Source of the DNA: a virus
Reading direction: 5' to 3' (one strand)
Virus record (IMG/VR): IMGVR_UViG_3300028197_001221
Coordinates: 61,942-125,941 of that record
Length of the DNA: 64,000 nt
Positions 46,701 to 53,279 of the stretch are shown in pieces; positions within the stretch are counted from its first letter, which is position 1, and each line of letters opens with the position of its first letter. The translations under genes were made by a program, and so were the position numbers. The notes below the pieces were generated by a model. The model made no database searches. It was not told the origin of the DNA and saw only the letters and a program-made list of their open reading frames with translations.

Positions 46701-47233
46701 TTGTGAGAAGCTATAAAAAGTTTACTACTATCATCTTTATCAATGTAATATCCAGCGCCATGACCAATCGCTATATTTAGATTACCAGTTTTATTATTAT
46801 GTATACTGTAATTTCCAACACCAACATTTCCATACCCAACAGTATTAGCTGCAACAGCATTAAAACCTAAACCAACATTATTGTGACCATGAATATTGCA
46901 ATTAAGAGATTGTGAACCTAAAGCTGTGTTGGCATATCCTGAAAAGTTTTTATTTAAGCTAGAGTATCCAACAGCTGTATTGTCAACGCTGGTATAGCCA
47001 TCTATACCTCTGCGTAAATTTTCTAGAGTAAAATCGCCAAACCGTGTAGTGCGACTGCCAGAAGCTGTGTCTACGTTTGTAGACTTTAAGGGTTGAAACT
47101 CTGTTAAGAGATGTAGAGAGTCTATTAAATCTAATAGATTATGACGTATATCATTTGGGCTAATTGAGCCTTTAGAATTATCAGATATCTCTGCTTTTAT
47201 ATTATCTACAAGATTTGGCTTAGATATAATCAT
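43796..47233 (-). CDS. Large fibre with YadA-head-like NTAxG repeats
   Basis: A 1,145-residue fibre. The first 45 residues (SKGSISPNDIRHNLLDLIDS) match the start of the protein at 13195-14199 and are probably an attachment domain. Residues about 80-170 contain repeats such as NTAVGYSSLN, NTALGSQSLN, NVGLGFNAV and NIAIGHGAG. This is the pattern of the left-handed beta-roll head of trimeric autotransporter adhesins such as YadA. A second set (TMGYKAF, NTFIGSEAG, NVCIGYRAG, NIIIGANVG) lies near 860-925. Between them are fibre shaft segments and several NHGND or SNCLDYGA-type loops. The protein ends with a beta segment, PYLRIEKDDFVIAININGEY. It is a likely trimeric receptor-binding fibre. Confidence 0.8.
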   Translation of the reverse strand: MIISKPNLVDNIKAEISDNSKGSISPNDIRHNLLDLIDSLHLLTEFQPLKSTNVDTASGSRTTRFGDFTLENLRRGIDGYTSVDNTAVGYSSLNKNFSGYANTALGSQSLNCNIHGHNNVGLGFNAVAANTVGYGNVGVGNYSIHNNKTGNLNIAIGHGAGYYIDKDDSSKLFIASHNVDKDYICSNSDGEGLVPLIQGDLNSTRLRVGIAVSDLHTGAALQVGGSIHTDQTSDYTYSLGSFTYKFKNLFLNDSVFFGDNNYIRYNSLSDSFDITGAANFEGDLDTTGGLHLAKSLIVDENLTVSGSIDTDGSLTVNQGISVSENIIPQVALHSKMGSAEYPFLSANFHNINVTGLSKFNKFEAIEQSHYLHKTIYLASKGYIDTVDGGGVRSLQENYHPDDNIEPPVGYLNDEELAGAGLNIYSSDSAAGYTRDYYLQFRPQDHSIKHPAVDTPYTRSSWYSNVSLTTANGCHIKTDRLLSSDTVAMLNDRTGIGVFLRDRYFNSDAPSLGLGYSDHAPTYSICFGDEDSIKLLYEDGDEGNIVPQISGYKHVEFIAPYAVNNSDYDVRYLGSQYTSQRINQHFDIVGTGKFTLSYWAVDSVDNNVLNPEAGQTYDRFIIHGEKEGNNRTLMVMNHGNDGTVGINDFTNGQYMTPDTILNVRATGDAILRVTAENSATTKSALQLLTQSNCLDYGADIFYDNSADDFNLDMYYDGESSRTNVIKATTSSTNKFGIYANGQPNSMLTIGNPSDTQAAVSICENSSYANGDQGYGKIFVRPVDRDQQSNVINFVDSSGNYFELAMNGITTAGGAGTITDVTAFADGRKNTLLGTDSPLARSSISSSNDNTTMGYKAFQNISTGDKNTFIGSEAGVFAQGSVENNVCIGYRAGFASSLGSNNIIIGANVGDPSFTSSHNSNILIDNVVEIHKDMITTYGTCNKVYLKDSSLTLTNGTAFPNSINKIEIEPHFGSLNYIPHSSNSSNQDFDINVQGDTVATFKSGGITVLEAKGNLKVEGSIQLGESTITESSWNVVVDTATENTSRTLSNANKIATQRDELDALDSTLNNLYVEGFADGQINVATSPSNPSTGRITRKIKNASGSWVDSDAVIITNRDPYLRIEKDDFVIAININGEYRPIFVSIPF

Positions 47234-47266
47234 TATAAAGCCTTTGAAGGTGTAAGGTGACTAGGA

Positions 47267-48031
47267 TTATGTTAAGCTAATTTCTAGAGATCGTGTGTCA
47301 AATTTAATTTGATCTCCAGTATAAATAAATCTAGGGTTTCTAAGTTGAGCATACATTAAAAGATTACCCTCACCAAAGTTAGAACTATCTAAAATTGCTA
47401 TGCCAGAAACAAATCCCCAATCTCTAAATGCAGGTTCAAAAATAATTTGATTAGCATTTTTTATAAATCCATTACCTTCGTACAAAAGACTTCCACCGTC
47501 TTGAACTACTCCAGATGAAACACCCTGTCTAGGAGAATAAAAACTAACCCCTGAATATTCATCTTCAAACTTAAAAATATAATTCTGATCGTTACTGTCT
47601 AGTAATTTAGCTAAATTCTTAGCTGTAGTTGTTTGGTCAACGTCAGAGTCATTTGCTGGAAATAATGGATAGTAGTAGCCACTGCCAACGCTTTCTGCAA
47701 AAACATTACTATCGCCTTCAGCAAATCCAACAGAAGATGATTCTGGAATATATACTTGATAGGTAGTATTGTCATCTCTTCCAACAGCAAACCATCGGCT
47801 GTCTCCAACCTCAGACGGGCTTTGCAAACTCTGCCTTCCATAGTTAGTCGTGAAAGAAGATTCTCCGACAGTAATAGACGCAGGGATTTCAGGTATTGTA
47901 GATCCAGATTGATTGTCTTTGGCAACGTCAGACGTTAATGCAATACTTATATTAGTTGGTTTAGAAAAATTAGATTCTCTGAATATATGATTCAATATCT
48001 TTGTCTCAAGATAATCCGAAATAGCAGCCAT
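47267..48031 (-). CDS. Virion protein with tail/fibre-type N-terminus (SDYLETKILNHIF)
   Basis: A 254-residue protein. The start AISDYLETKILNHIFRE, followed by TNISIALTS, and the end GDQIKFDTRSLEISLT match a frequent aquatic-phage family whose short members have SDYLE-x-K-x-LD-x-(L/V)F plus a C-terminal F-x(3)-L-x-(I/L)-L. The family is linked to tail fibres or baseplates. This member has an extra central insertion (residues about 90-190) of beta character. It is the first gene after the capsid terminator and has a strong ribosome site (GGGAGAAAA). It may be highly expressed. Confidence 0.66.
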   Translation of the reverse strand: MAAISDYLETKILNHIFRESNFSKPTNISIALTSDVAKDNQSGSTIPEIPASITVGESSFTTNYGRQSLQSPSEVGDSRWFAVGRDDNTTYQVYIPESSSVGFAEGDSNVFAESVGSGYYYPLFPANDSDVDQTTTAKNLAKLLDSNDQNYIFKFEDEYSGVSFYSPRQGVSSGVVQDGGSLLYEGNGFIKNANQIIFEPAFRDWGFVSGIAILDSSNFGEGNLLMYAQLRNPRFIYTGDQIKFDTRSLEISLT

Positions 48032-48077
48032 ATTTTTTCTCCCGTATATGTCCTACGTAGGTGGGGGTTTCTATTGA

Positions 48078-48091
48078 TATATACACAAAAA
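48078..48091 (-). promoter_or_regulatory. Putative late promoter overlapping the capsid terminator
   Basis: The minus strand reads CTTTTTGTGTATATATC. The T-run doubles as the U-tract of the terminator at 48085-48118, and GTGTATATA matches the recurrent late motif. It would restart transcription for the fibre block just after capsid-gene transcription ends. No -35 element is seen. Confidence 0.5.
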
Positions 48092-48118
48092 GCTGCCTCC
48101 GGTAACGAAGGCAGCTCA
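48085..48118 (-). terminator. Rho-independent terminator after the major capsid gene
   Basis: On the minus strand an 8-bp perfect stem (AGCTGCCT / AGGCAGCT) with a 10-nt loop is followed directly by TTTTT. It lies 30-60 bp after the capsid stop codon and is the clearest terminator in the minus-strand block. It presumably sets a high capsid transcript level relative to downstream fibre genes. Confidence 0.9.
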
Positions 48119-48145
48119 AATGTGCAGACATTATAGTTAATAGAA

Positions 48146-49174
48146 CTAGAATGATCCAAGAATGATTCTTCTATTATCTAGAACGCCAAAGCCAAGCTCT
48201 GACCAGCCATAATAGCCAGCTCTCTGCTGACGGTGCAACGTAGGATCTTCGTAGACCTGAAGCTGCTCCTTGACGGGCATTACAAAGCTGTCGTTGCTGG
48301 ACTGATCCAGACCTACGACAAGCTCAACGTCATTAGCAGAATGTCCACCACCAGATTGGGCGACATTTCCACTAAGATCAGAAGTGAAGAACGACTGATA
48401 CTCTTGACCTTCGCCAAGCTCATCAAGATCGTGAAGATTAACACCAAAGATGCGTGTGATAGGCGCACCATCTTCAGATGACGTATAAATTTCACGACGA
48501 GTTACTTCATCTACTTGATCGAGACCCCAGTTACGAACGTCTTCCAGAGCTTCTGGAGAAACATACATATCTGTAAGTCTTCCTCTACCAACAGAGGCGC
48601 TATTACCACCGGAATTACGGCGCATAACAGTCTGCATGAGGGAAACAAGTCTCTTACTGAAGAGACCAGATGTTGCATCGCCATCATAAACGAGAATGTT
48701 ACGGTCAACACCAGCTGCGAGCAGCGTGTGCCATCCGTCATCATTCATCTTCTTTACGAAGCCAGCTTCCATGACTTGCATGGCGCGACCAACAACATCC
48801 CAACGTGCTTCTTTAGCATATCGTAGAAGATAATCTACAGATGATGCAATGTTGTACGTTGGAATCATGACGTAATCGCTTTCAACCGCACGTTCTGGAA
48901 TTCTACCATGACCGGGATTGGTATAAGCGACATGTTCGCCTTCTAGACCGGGACTAATAAGATCGAGCGGAAACTCTGTAGTAGAGCCAGCTTCGACATT
49001 GATAGTCTCGAAAATATTTCCGAGGATGTTGCCAACAAGGACACCCTTACGGAGTGGAAGCTCAAGAGCTTTTGCAAACTCTCTTTGTGCAGCTTGCGCT
49101 ACGTTTACATCTGCATCCCCTGATTTACGGAGGAGACTGATGAATTCATCACTAGGTCTTTCATTAATAGGCAT
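48146..49174 (-). CDS. Major capsid protein (HK97-like fold)
   Basis: A 342-residue protein. The C-terminal pattern MPVKEQLQVYEDPTLHRQQR, then GYYGWSELGFGVLDNRRIIL, is characteristic of an HK97-type capsid family. The N-terminal helix SDEFISLLRKSGDADV and the EAGSTTEFPLDLI strand (probable E-loop and N-arm region) also fit. The position behind protease-scaffold and decoration genes is standard. A strong terminator follows. The ribosome site is AAAGGAG. Because the protein starts directly with what looks like mature sequence, extensive N-terminal delta-domain cleavage seems unlikely; scaffolding is supplied by the separate protein upstream. Confidence 0.9.
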   Translation of the reverse strand: MPINERPSDEFISLLRKSGDADVNVAQAAQREFAKALELPLRKGVLVGNILGNIFETINVEAGSTTEFPLDLISPGLEGEHVAYTNPGHGRIPERAVESDYVMIPTYNIASSVDYLLRYAKEARWDVVGRAMQVMEAGFVKKMNDDGWHTLLAAGVDRNILVYDGDATSGLFSKRLVSLMQTVMRRNSGGNSASVGRGRLTDMYVSPEALEDVRNWGLDQVDEVTRREIYTSSEDGAPITRIFGVNLHDLDELGEGQEYQSFFTSDLSGNVAQSGGGHSANDVELVVGLDQSSNDSFVMPVKEQLQVYEDPTLHRQQRAGYYGWSELGFGVLDNRRIILGSF

Positions 49175-49200
49175 ATTATTTTTCTCCTTTAGTATGTTAT

Positions 49201-49653
49201 TCAGGGTAGGTTAACTTCGACTTTGGCATAACCGTCAGCGTCTTCTGCTGAAAGGAAAGCACCAACGACATTTGTTCCACTTGTGGCAACGTTGCCAGCA
49301 GTGGTTTCACACTGATAAGCTACATCTCCAGCAGCTGGGGTTCCAGTGACATTACTAGTTACAACGTAACCCTTGCGGAGTACAGTAACTTTACCACCCT
49401 TTTGTACTTCATCCTTATATTGATTAAGATGAGTACGAGTAAGGTCTTTATCAACTACATCATTCAACAAGATGCCAAGCACCTTTGCCGAACTAGAGGC
49501 TGATTTTGCGCAAAGATTTGCGCCCTGATCCATAGCTGCGCCAGTACCAGCTGTACCGCCGTGACATACAACACAACCGCGAGTAGTCGCAGCAGCATTG
49601 TAGAAAAAGCTAATGTCAGTTTGAAGTTCATATCTATCTGATTTTAGAGCCAT
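49201..49653 (-). CDS. Head decoration-like protein
   Basis: A 150-residue small beta-rich protein (MALKSDRYELQTDISFFYN). It has the pattern RGCVVCHGGTAGTGAAMD, then VLGILLNDVVD and GGKVTVLRKGYVVTSNVTG. This resembles the phage decoration family that sits on capsid three-fold or quasi-three-fold axes (similar to DUF2190-type proteins). Its place between scaffold and capsid genes, matching lambda gpD, supports this. The four cysteines are unusual for a cytoplasmic-assembled decoration and might coordinate metal or form disulfides after lysis. Confidence 0.7.
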   Translation of the reverse strand: MALKSDRYELQTDISFFYNAAATTRGCVVCHGGTAGTGAAMDQGANLCAKSASSSAKVLGILLNDVVDKDLTRTHLNQYKDEVQKGGKVTVLRKGYVVTSNVTGTPAAGDVAYQCETTAGNVATSGTNVVGAFLSAEDADGYAKVEVNLP

Positions 49654-49671
49654 GTTTGTATCTCCTTTAAA

Positions 49672-50373
49672 TTACTTACTGAGTACGTTGTTTTCGAGCC
49701 ATTCAGCGACACTCGCTCTAGTGGCTTCTAGTTCTTCATTTTCATCAGAAGCGTCTACCAGAGTTGCCTCAGTGGTTTCTACTTCTTCAAGAGCTTCTTC
49801 AGCAGCTACTTCAGCTTCAGCTTCTTCAGCTTCTTCTGCTTTAACTGGTGGTTTAGCCTTGGCTTTTTTCTCGTCTTCTTCCGTAGGCTTTGCCTTGGCT
49901 TCGTCTTCTTCGTCCTTCTTGACTTTGCCAACTTTCTTTTCCATCTTCGTCATTGCTGAGATAATGGTATCAAAAGTAGCGTCATCAAACTCTTCGTAAG
50001 AAGCAAGTGTTTCTTCAGCTTCTTCAGCCTCAAAACCAAGATCAAGAAGTGCAGCCTTGCGAGCTTCAGTCTTCTTTTCCTTCTTCATCTTCTTAAGCTC
50101 TTCCATTCTTTCTTTAAACTCATTGTCTTTGGCTTCCAATGATTCTTGAAGTTCCGTAATGGATGCTTCTTTTTCAGCGACTGTAACTTCAAGAGCTGCA
50201 ATTGCTTCATCTTTAGCTGCCAACGTTTCTTCAAGCTTGGCAACAGCTGCACCTTGCTCTTTAGCTGAAGTAGCTTCGATTTCTTCTCGAAGTGCTACAT
50301 TTTCTTCTTTAGCAGATGCTAACTCACTTTTCATTTCAGCAAGTTGCTTCTCTAAGAGATTGGTATCTGACAT
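49672..50373 (-). CDS. Nested scaffold protein from an internal start
   Basis: The in-frame ATG at residue 264 (MSDTNLLEKQLAEM) is preceded by AAGGAGA with 7 nt spacing, an ideal ribosome-binding site. It lies exactly at the boundary between protease and scaffold parts. It would yield a free 233-residue scaffold. This is the arrangement of lambda C/Nu3 and herpesvirus UL26/UL26.5, where scaffold is made in excess over the protease fusion. Translation from it is inferred from the site and the domain boundary. Confidence 0.75.
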   Translation of the reverse strand: MSDTNLLEKQLAEMKSELASAKEENVALREEIEATSAKEQGAAVAKLEETLAAKDEAIAALEVTVAEKEASITELQESLEAKDNEFKERMEELKKMKKEKKTEARKAALLDLGFEAEEAEETLASYEEFDDATFDTIISAMTKMEKKVGKVKKDEEDEAKAKPTEEDEKKAKAKPPVKAEEAEEAEAEVAAEEALEEVETTEATLVDASDENEELEATRASVAEWLENNVLSK

Positions 50374-51162
50374 GTCATTATCTCCTTCAGGGAAACTAGT
50401 TAAAATTGATGTGTTAGAATTTAGAGAGAAAGCTCTGCTAGAATCAAGTATTACACTTCTTGGATTCGCTGGTTTAGATACTAAACCTTTACCAGAAAAA
50501 GAAATGTCTCTTAATGATCGTCCCAGTTTGTAGCCTTCATATTCTCCAGTACCACCGTATGCTCGTAAATGCTTAGTTAAGAATGCAGAACCCTCATTAC
50601 GTTCGAGAAGTTTTGCACCACCACTTTCATCTAACAAGGCGTAGTCAAAACCAGCAAACAAACATTCCATAGAAACAAACCATTTGCCTTCTTCGATTTC
50701 AGCAATAATTTGATTCATGCGCTGTCTGTTTTCTGGATCTGTCCAGCTATTATATAACACAGCCTCGGTGATAATGTCGAAATCATCTGGCTGAGTATCA
50801 TCGTCTACCACGCTGCCGTTTTTATCGACAACGTAACTTCCTGTAATATGCCCAATGATATCATTCTCATTGTGCATAAAATTGAATTGTTTATCTTCTG
50901 GTGTGTCTCTGGCATTCCAAGTAGCTTGAGTTTGAAACACATCGTCATTTTTATTCCAACCTGTTGAAACCAATACTGATTTCAAGTAGAATAAATCTAT
51001 TTGTTTTGGGTTTCCACTATCTGCTTTAACTTTATTAGCAAAAGCTAGCGATTCATCGTTAGCGGTTTCGCAAATAGTAGCGGGCATACAATAGGCTATA
51101 CTGGCGCTAGATTGCACCAGTTCTGCAATATTGTCTTTTATTTCTTGTTTATATATTTTCAT
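49672..51162 (-). CDS. Prohead protease fused to scaffold protein
   Basis: A 496-residue protein with two parts. Residues 1-245 resemble the herpes-assemblin/HK97-type head maturation protease: FMHNENDIIGHITGSYV places the candidate catalytic His97. GKWFVSMECLF places Ser164. SFSGKGLVSKPANPRSVI is the (V/L)S-x(2)-PANP-x(S/A) signature of that family. Residues 264-496 are a charged helical coiled coil (LEKQLAEMKSELASAKEEN) and an acidic C-terminus ending AEWLENNVLSK, typical of scaffold that fills the procapsid and is then digested. A second start inside the gene (50373) would make the scaffold alone. It lies between portal and decoration genes. Confidence 0.82.
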   Translation of the reverse strand: MKIYKQEIKDNIAELVQSSASIAYCMPATICETANDESLAFANKVKADSGNPKQIDLFYLKSVLVSTGWNKNDDVFQTQATWNARDTPEDKQFNFMHNENDIIGHITGSYVVDKNGSVVDDDTQPDDFDIITEAVLYNSWTDPENRQRMNQIIAEIEEGKWFVSMECLFAGFDYALLDESGGAKLLERNEGSAFLTKHLRAYGGTGEYEGYKLGRSLRDISFSGKGLVSKPANPRSVILDSSRAFSLNSNTSILTSFPEGDNDMSDTNLLEKQLAEMKSELASAKEENVALREEIEATSAKEQGAAVAKLEETLAAKDEAIAALEVTVAEKEASITELQESLEAKDNEFKERMEELKKMKKEKKTEARKAALLDLGFEAEEAEETLASYEEFDDATFDTIISAMTKMEKKVGKVKKDEEDEAKAKPTEEDEKKAKAKPPVKAEEAEEAEAEVAAEEALEEVETTEATLVDASDENEELEATRASVAEWLENNVLSK

Positions 51163-51179
51163 ACGTTGCCCTCGTAAAC

Positions 51180-51193
51180 ATTATACACAAAAT
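51180..51193 (-). promoter_or_regulatory. Putative late promoter for the protease-scaffold/capsid unit
   Basis: The minus strand reads ATATTTTGTGTATAATG: a T-run, GTG and a perfect TATAAT. It lies in the 48-bp gap between the portal stop and the protease-scaffold start, with GAGGG as ribosome site after a very short leader. No -35 is seen, only an AT-rich region. Confidence 0.52.
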
Positions 51194-51210
51194 ATTAAAA
51201 AAAATGTGTA

Positions 51211-53241
51211 TTAGCCCGTTTTAGTATCTACGAACAATCCTATAACGTATGTTCTGTAATCGTCTATACTCATGCTATCAAGATTGACGCTATTATCCAG
51301 CATAATCTTTTTTAACTCTCTGTTTGTTTTTACGCCAGATTTAAGCTTTTTAAATATAGTTGTGGGGTTAACACTTTCATGAGTGTCAAAATTAGTGAAC
51401 ACATCTAGTTTAATTGATTCTAGGTCTTTAACCTGAGCCTTTGTTAGCTGTCTTAAGTTCTTCTTATTATGAGAATTTAGAAAGGCGTTATTTACGGTTT
51501 CAGAAATTTTAGACCATGAATTTTCTGCCCACACCAAAGTTTCAGCAAGTCCCGGTTGTGATTTTGGTTTTTCAACACGCTTCTTTCTTGGTCCATTATC
51601 CAGACTATTTGGTGGTCTGCCATCATCTTTAATATCTGTATTGGTATTACGTTTAACAGATTTTTGTTTTTCTTTTTCTTGCTTTAAATTAATCTGTCCT
51701 TGCTTATCCATTTTCTCTATATCTTGATCATGGTTAGGATTATGATAAGGACTTGCTTTTGGAGGACCAGCTTCGTCTCTCTTAGAAAGCTCTCTTTTAA
51801 TTCTAATGTTTTCTATCTGAGGTATTTCCTTGAATCTCTCAAGTAATGTTTCATGACTAATGATATCTCTGTCAGCAAGTTGTATAAGGAGATTCTTTTC
51901 AGCAGCTTCATCAGAAAGAGTCATTTGATCAAATTGTATATGAGCCTTATATCTAAAGCCCATAGACTTTCGTACAATTTCTAATTCTTTTTCCCAAAAC
52001 TTAGTAAGCAAGTCTCTTCCGTACTGAAGTCTTTCTAGTAATGTTTTAAGTGATATAAAGTTGTTTGTAAACCCACCGCCATTGCTAGCCATACCAGTAA
52101 GCGTTGGCGGTACACCAAGGCCAGCGTAGATGCTATTCAATACGGAGGTATATTTCTCGGAACCTAAGAATTTATATACCTCACTACTAGATTCTTGAAA
52201 CGAAAGTTCTGGCCCCCAGACTAGTTCCATAGTGCCACCGCCAACGTTACTGGATAGAATGTCTCGTAATTTATTAATGGCTGCTTTATTAGGTAGTATC
52301 TTATGATCCAAATTACCTAAAGTCCATAATCTAATATTTGATATAGCTCCATCTAATGCAGACATGTCAGCGAGCCTCATTTTTTCAAGCATGACAATAT
52401 CATCTAATATAGCATATATCATGGGATTAGCCCACTGTCTCCAATCATCTTTTTTGTAGTAAGATATTGTAAGACGTTCTGGGTCTAGTGGTATATCTTT
52501 TTGTCCTTTTAATATAGCTTGTTTTACATTTACGGGTAAAGTTTCGATTACATGATTAGGAAGATCTCCAGACCTGAATTTGTCGAAAAATGAGTTCGTA
52601 GTTATTGTATAGTTTTGCCTACCCATAAATAAAGATAGTTGACCTTCCTTCATCTTAACGGTCAGAGGGTTAAAGAAATTGTACCTCCAAGGTATCTGGT
52701 TCTCTGGCGCAGAAGGGACTTCAACTTTAATGTCAGAAGACAAGGCTTTCATATAACTCTTTAACTGAGGGGTTATATTTGCATAACTTCTATAAATGAT
52801 TACATTTCCAGTTTTATAAAGGTTATTAAGAAATCTTTCTGATCTTTCTTTACCATTTATGTTTTTAAACCATTGTTGGTAGAACTTCTCAACACTTTTA
52901 TCTTTATGTACAATTTGAATTCCTTGACTACCAAAGTCTCCCATGAGATCAATAATATTACGAATGATGCCAACTTTGTCGTATGCATCCATGCACATTT
53001 TAATTATTCTTCTTTGCTGATTAGGCACAGCTTCGTCGGGCCTGAACGCATAATAGTCCTTAGAAGTAAATCCCGGCTTAACAGATCGGTTAGGTTCAAT
53101 GTCAATAAAATGTCTGTAGTGATTGCCTTGACTTTTGCTTAGACCACTATAAGCCTGAACATTGTCAGAGAATTGAGACATAGCTTTAGCTTTGCCTTCG
53201 TCGTCACCTTCTTGCCAAGTTATCATATCTTCTTCACTCAT
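51211..53241 (-). CDS. Portal protein
   Basis: A 676-residue protein directly downstream of the terminase. Around residues 60-130 it has MCMDAYDKVGIIRNIIDLMGDFGSQGI, typical of the N-terminal wing of portals. Further on, WANPMIYAILDDIVMLEKMRLADMSALDG is followed by SIYAGLGVPPTLTG, a hallmark of the SPP1/HK97-type portal crown (YAGLG-(V/I)PP). The C-terminal 150 residues are charged and probably disordered, then a helical tail (ESIKLDVFTNFD). Twelve copies should form the DNA entry ring at one capsid vertex. Confidence 0.88.
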   Translation of the reverse strand: MSEEDMITWQEGDDEGKAKAMSQFSDNVQAYSGLSKSQGNHYRHFIDIEPNRSVKPGFTSKDYYAFRPDEAVPNQQRRIIKMCMDAYDKVGIIRNIIDLMGDFGSQGIQIVHKDKSVEKFYQQWFKNINGKERSERFLNNLYKTGNVIIYRSYANITPQLKSYMKALSSDIKVEVPSAPENQIPWRYNFFNPLTVKMKEGQLSLFMGRQNYTITTNSFFDKFRSGDLPNHVIETLPVNVKQAILKGQKDIPLDPERLTISYYKKDDWRQWANPMIYAILDDIVMLEKMRLADMSALDGAISNIRLWTLGNLDHKILPNKAAINKLRDILSSNVGGGTMELVWGPELSFQESSSEVYKFLGSEKYTSVLNSIYAGLGVPPTLTGMASNGGGFTNNFISLKTLLERLQYGRDLLTKFWEKELEIVRKSMGFRYKAHIQFDQMTLSDEAAEKNLLIQLADRDIISHETLLERFKEIPQIENIRIKRELSKRDEAGPPKASPYHNPNHDQDIEKMDKQGQINLKQEKEKQKSVKRNTNTDIKDDGRPPNSLDNGPRKKRVEKPKSQPGLAETLVWAENSWSKISETVNNAFLNSHNKKNLRQLTKAQVKDLESIKLDVFTNFDTHESVNPTTIFKKLKSGVKTNRELKKIMLDNSVNLDSMSIDDYRTYVIGLFVDTKTG

Positions 53242-53279
53242 TTTTACCTCAATCGGAATGTAATTGGATTGTATATGTA

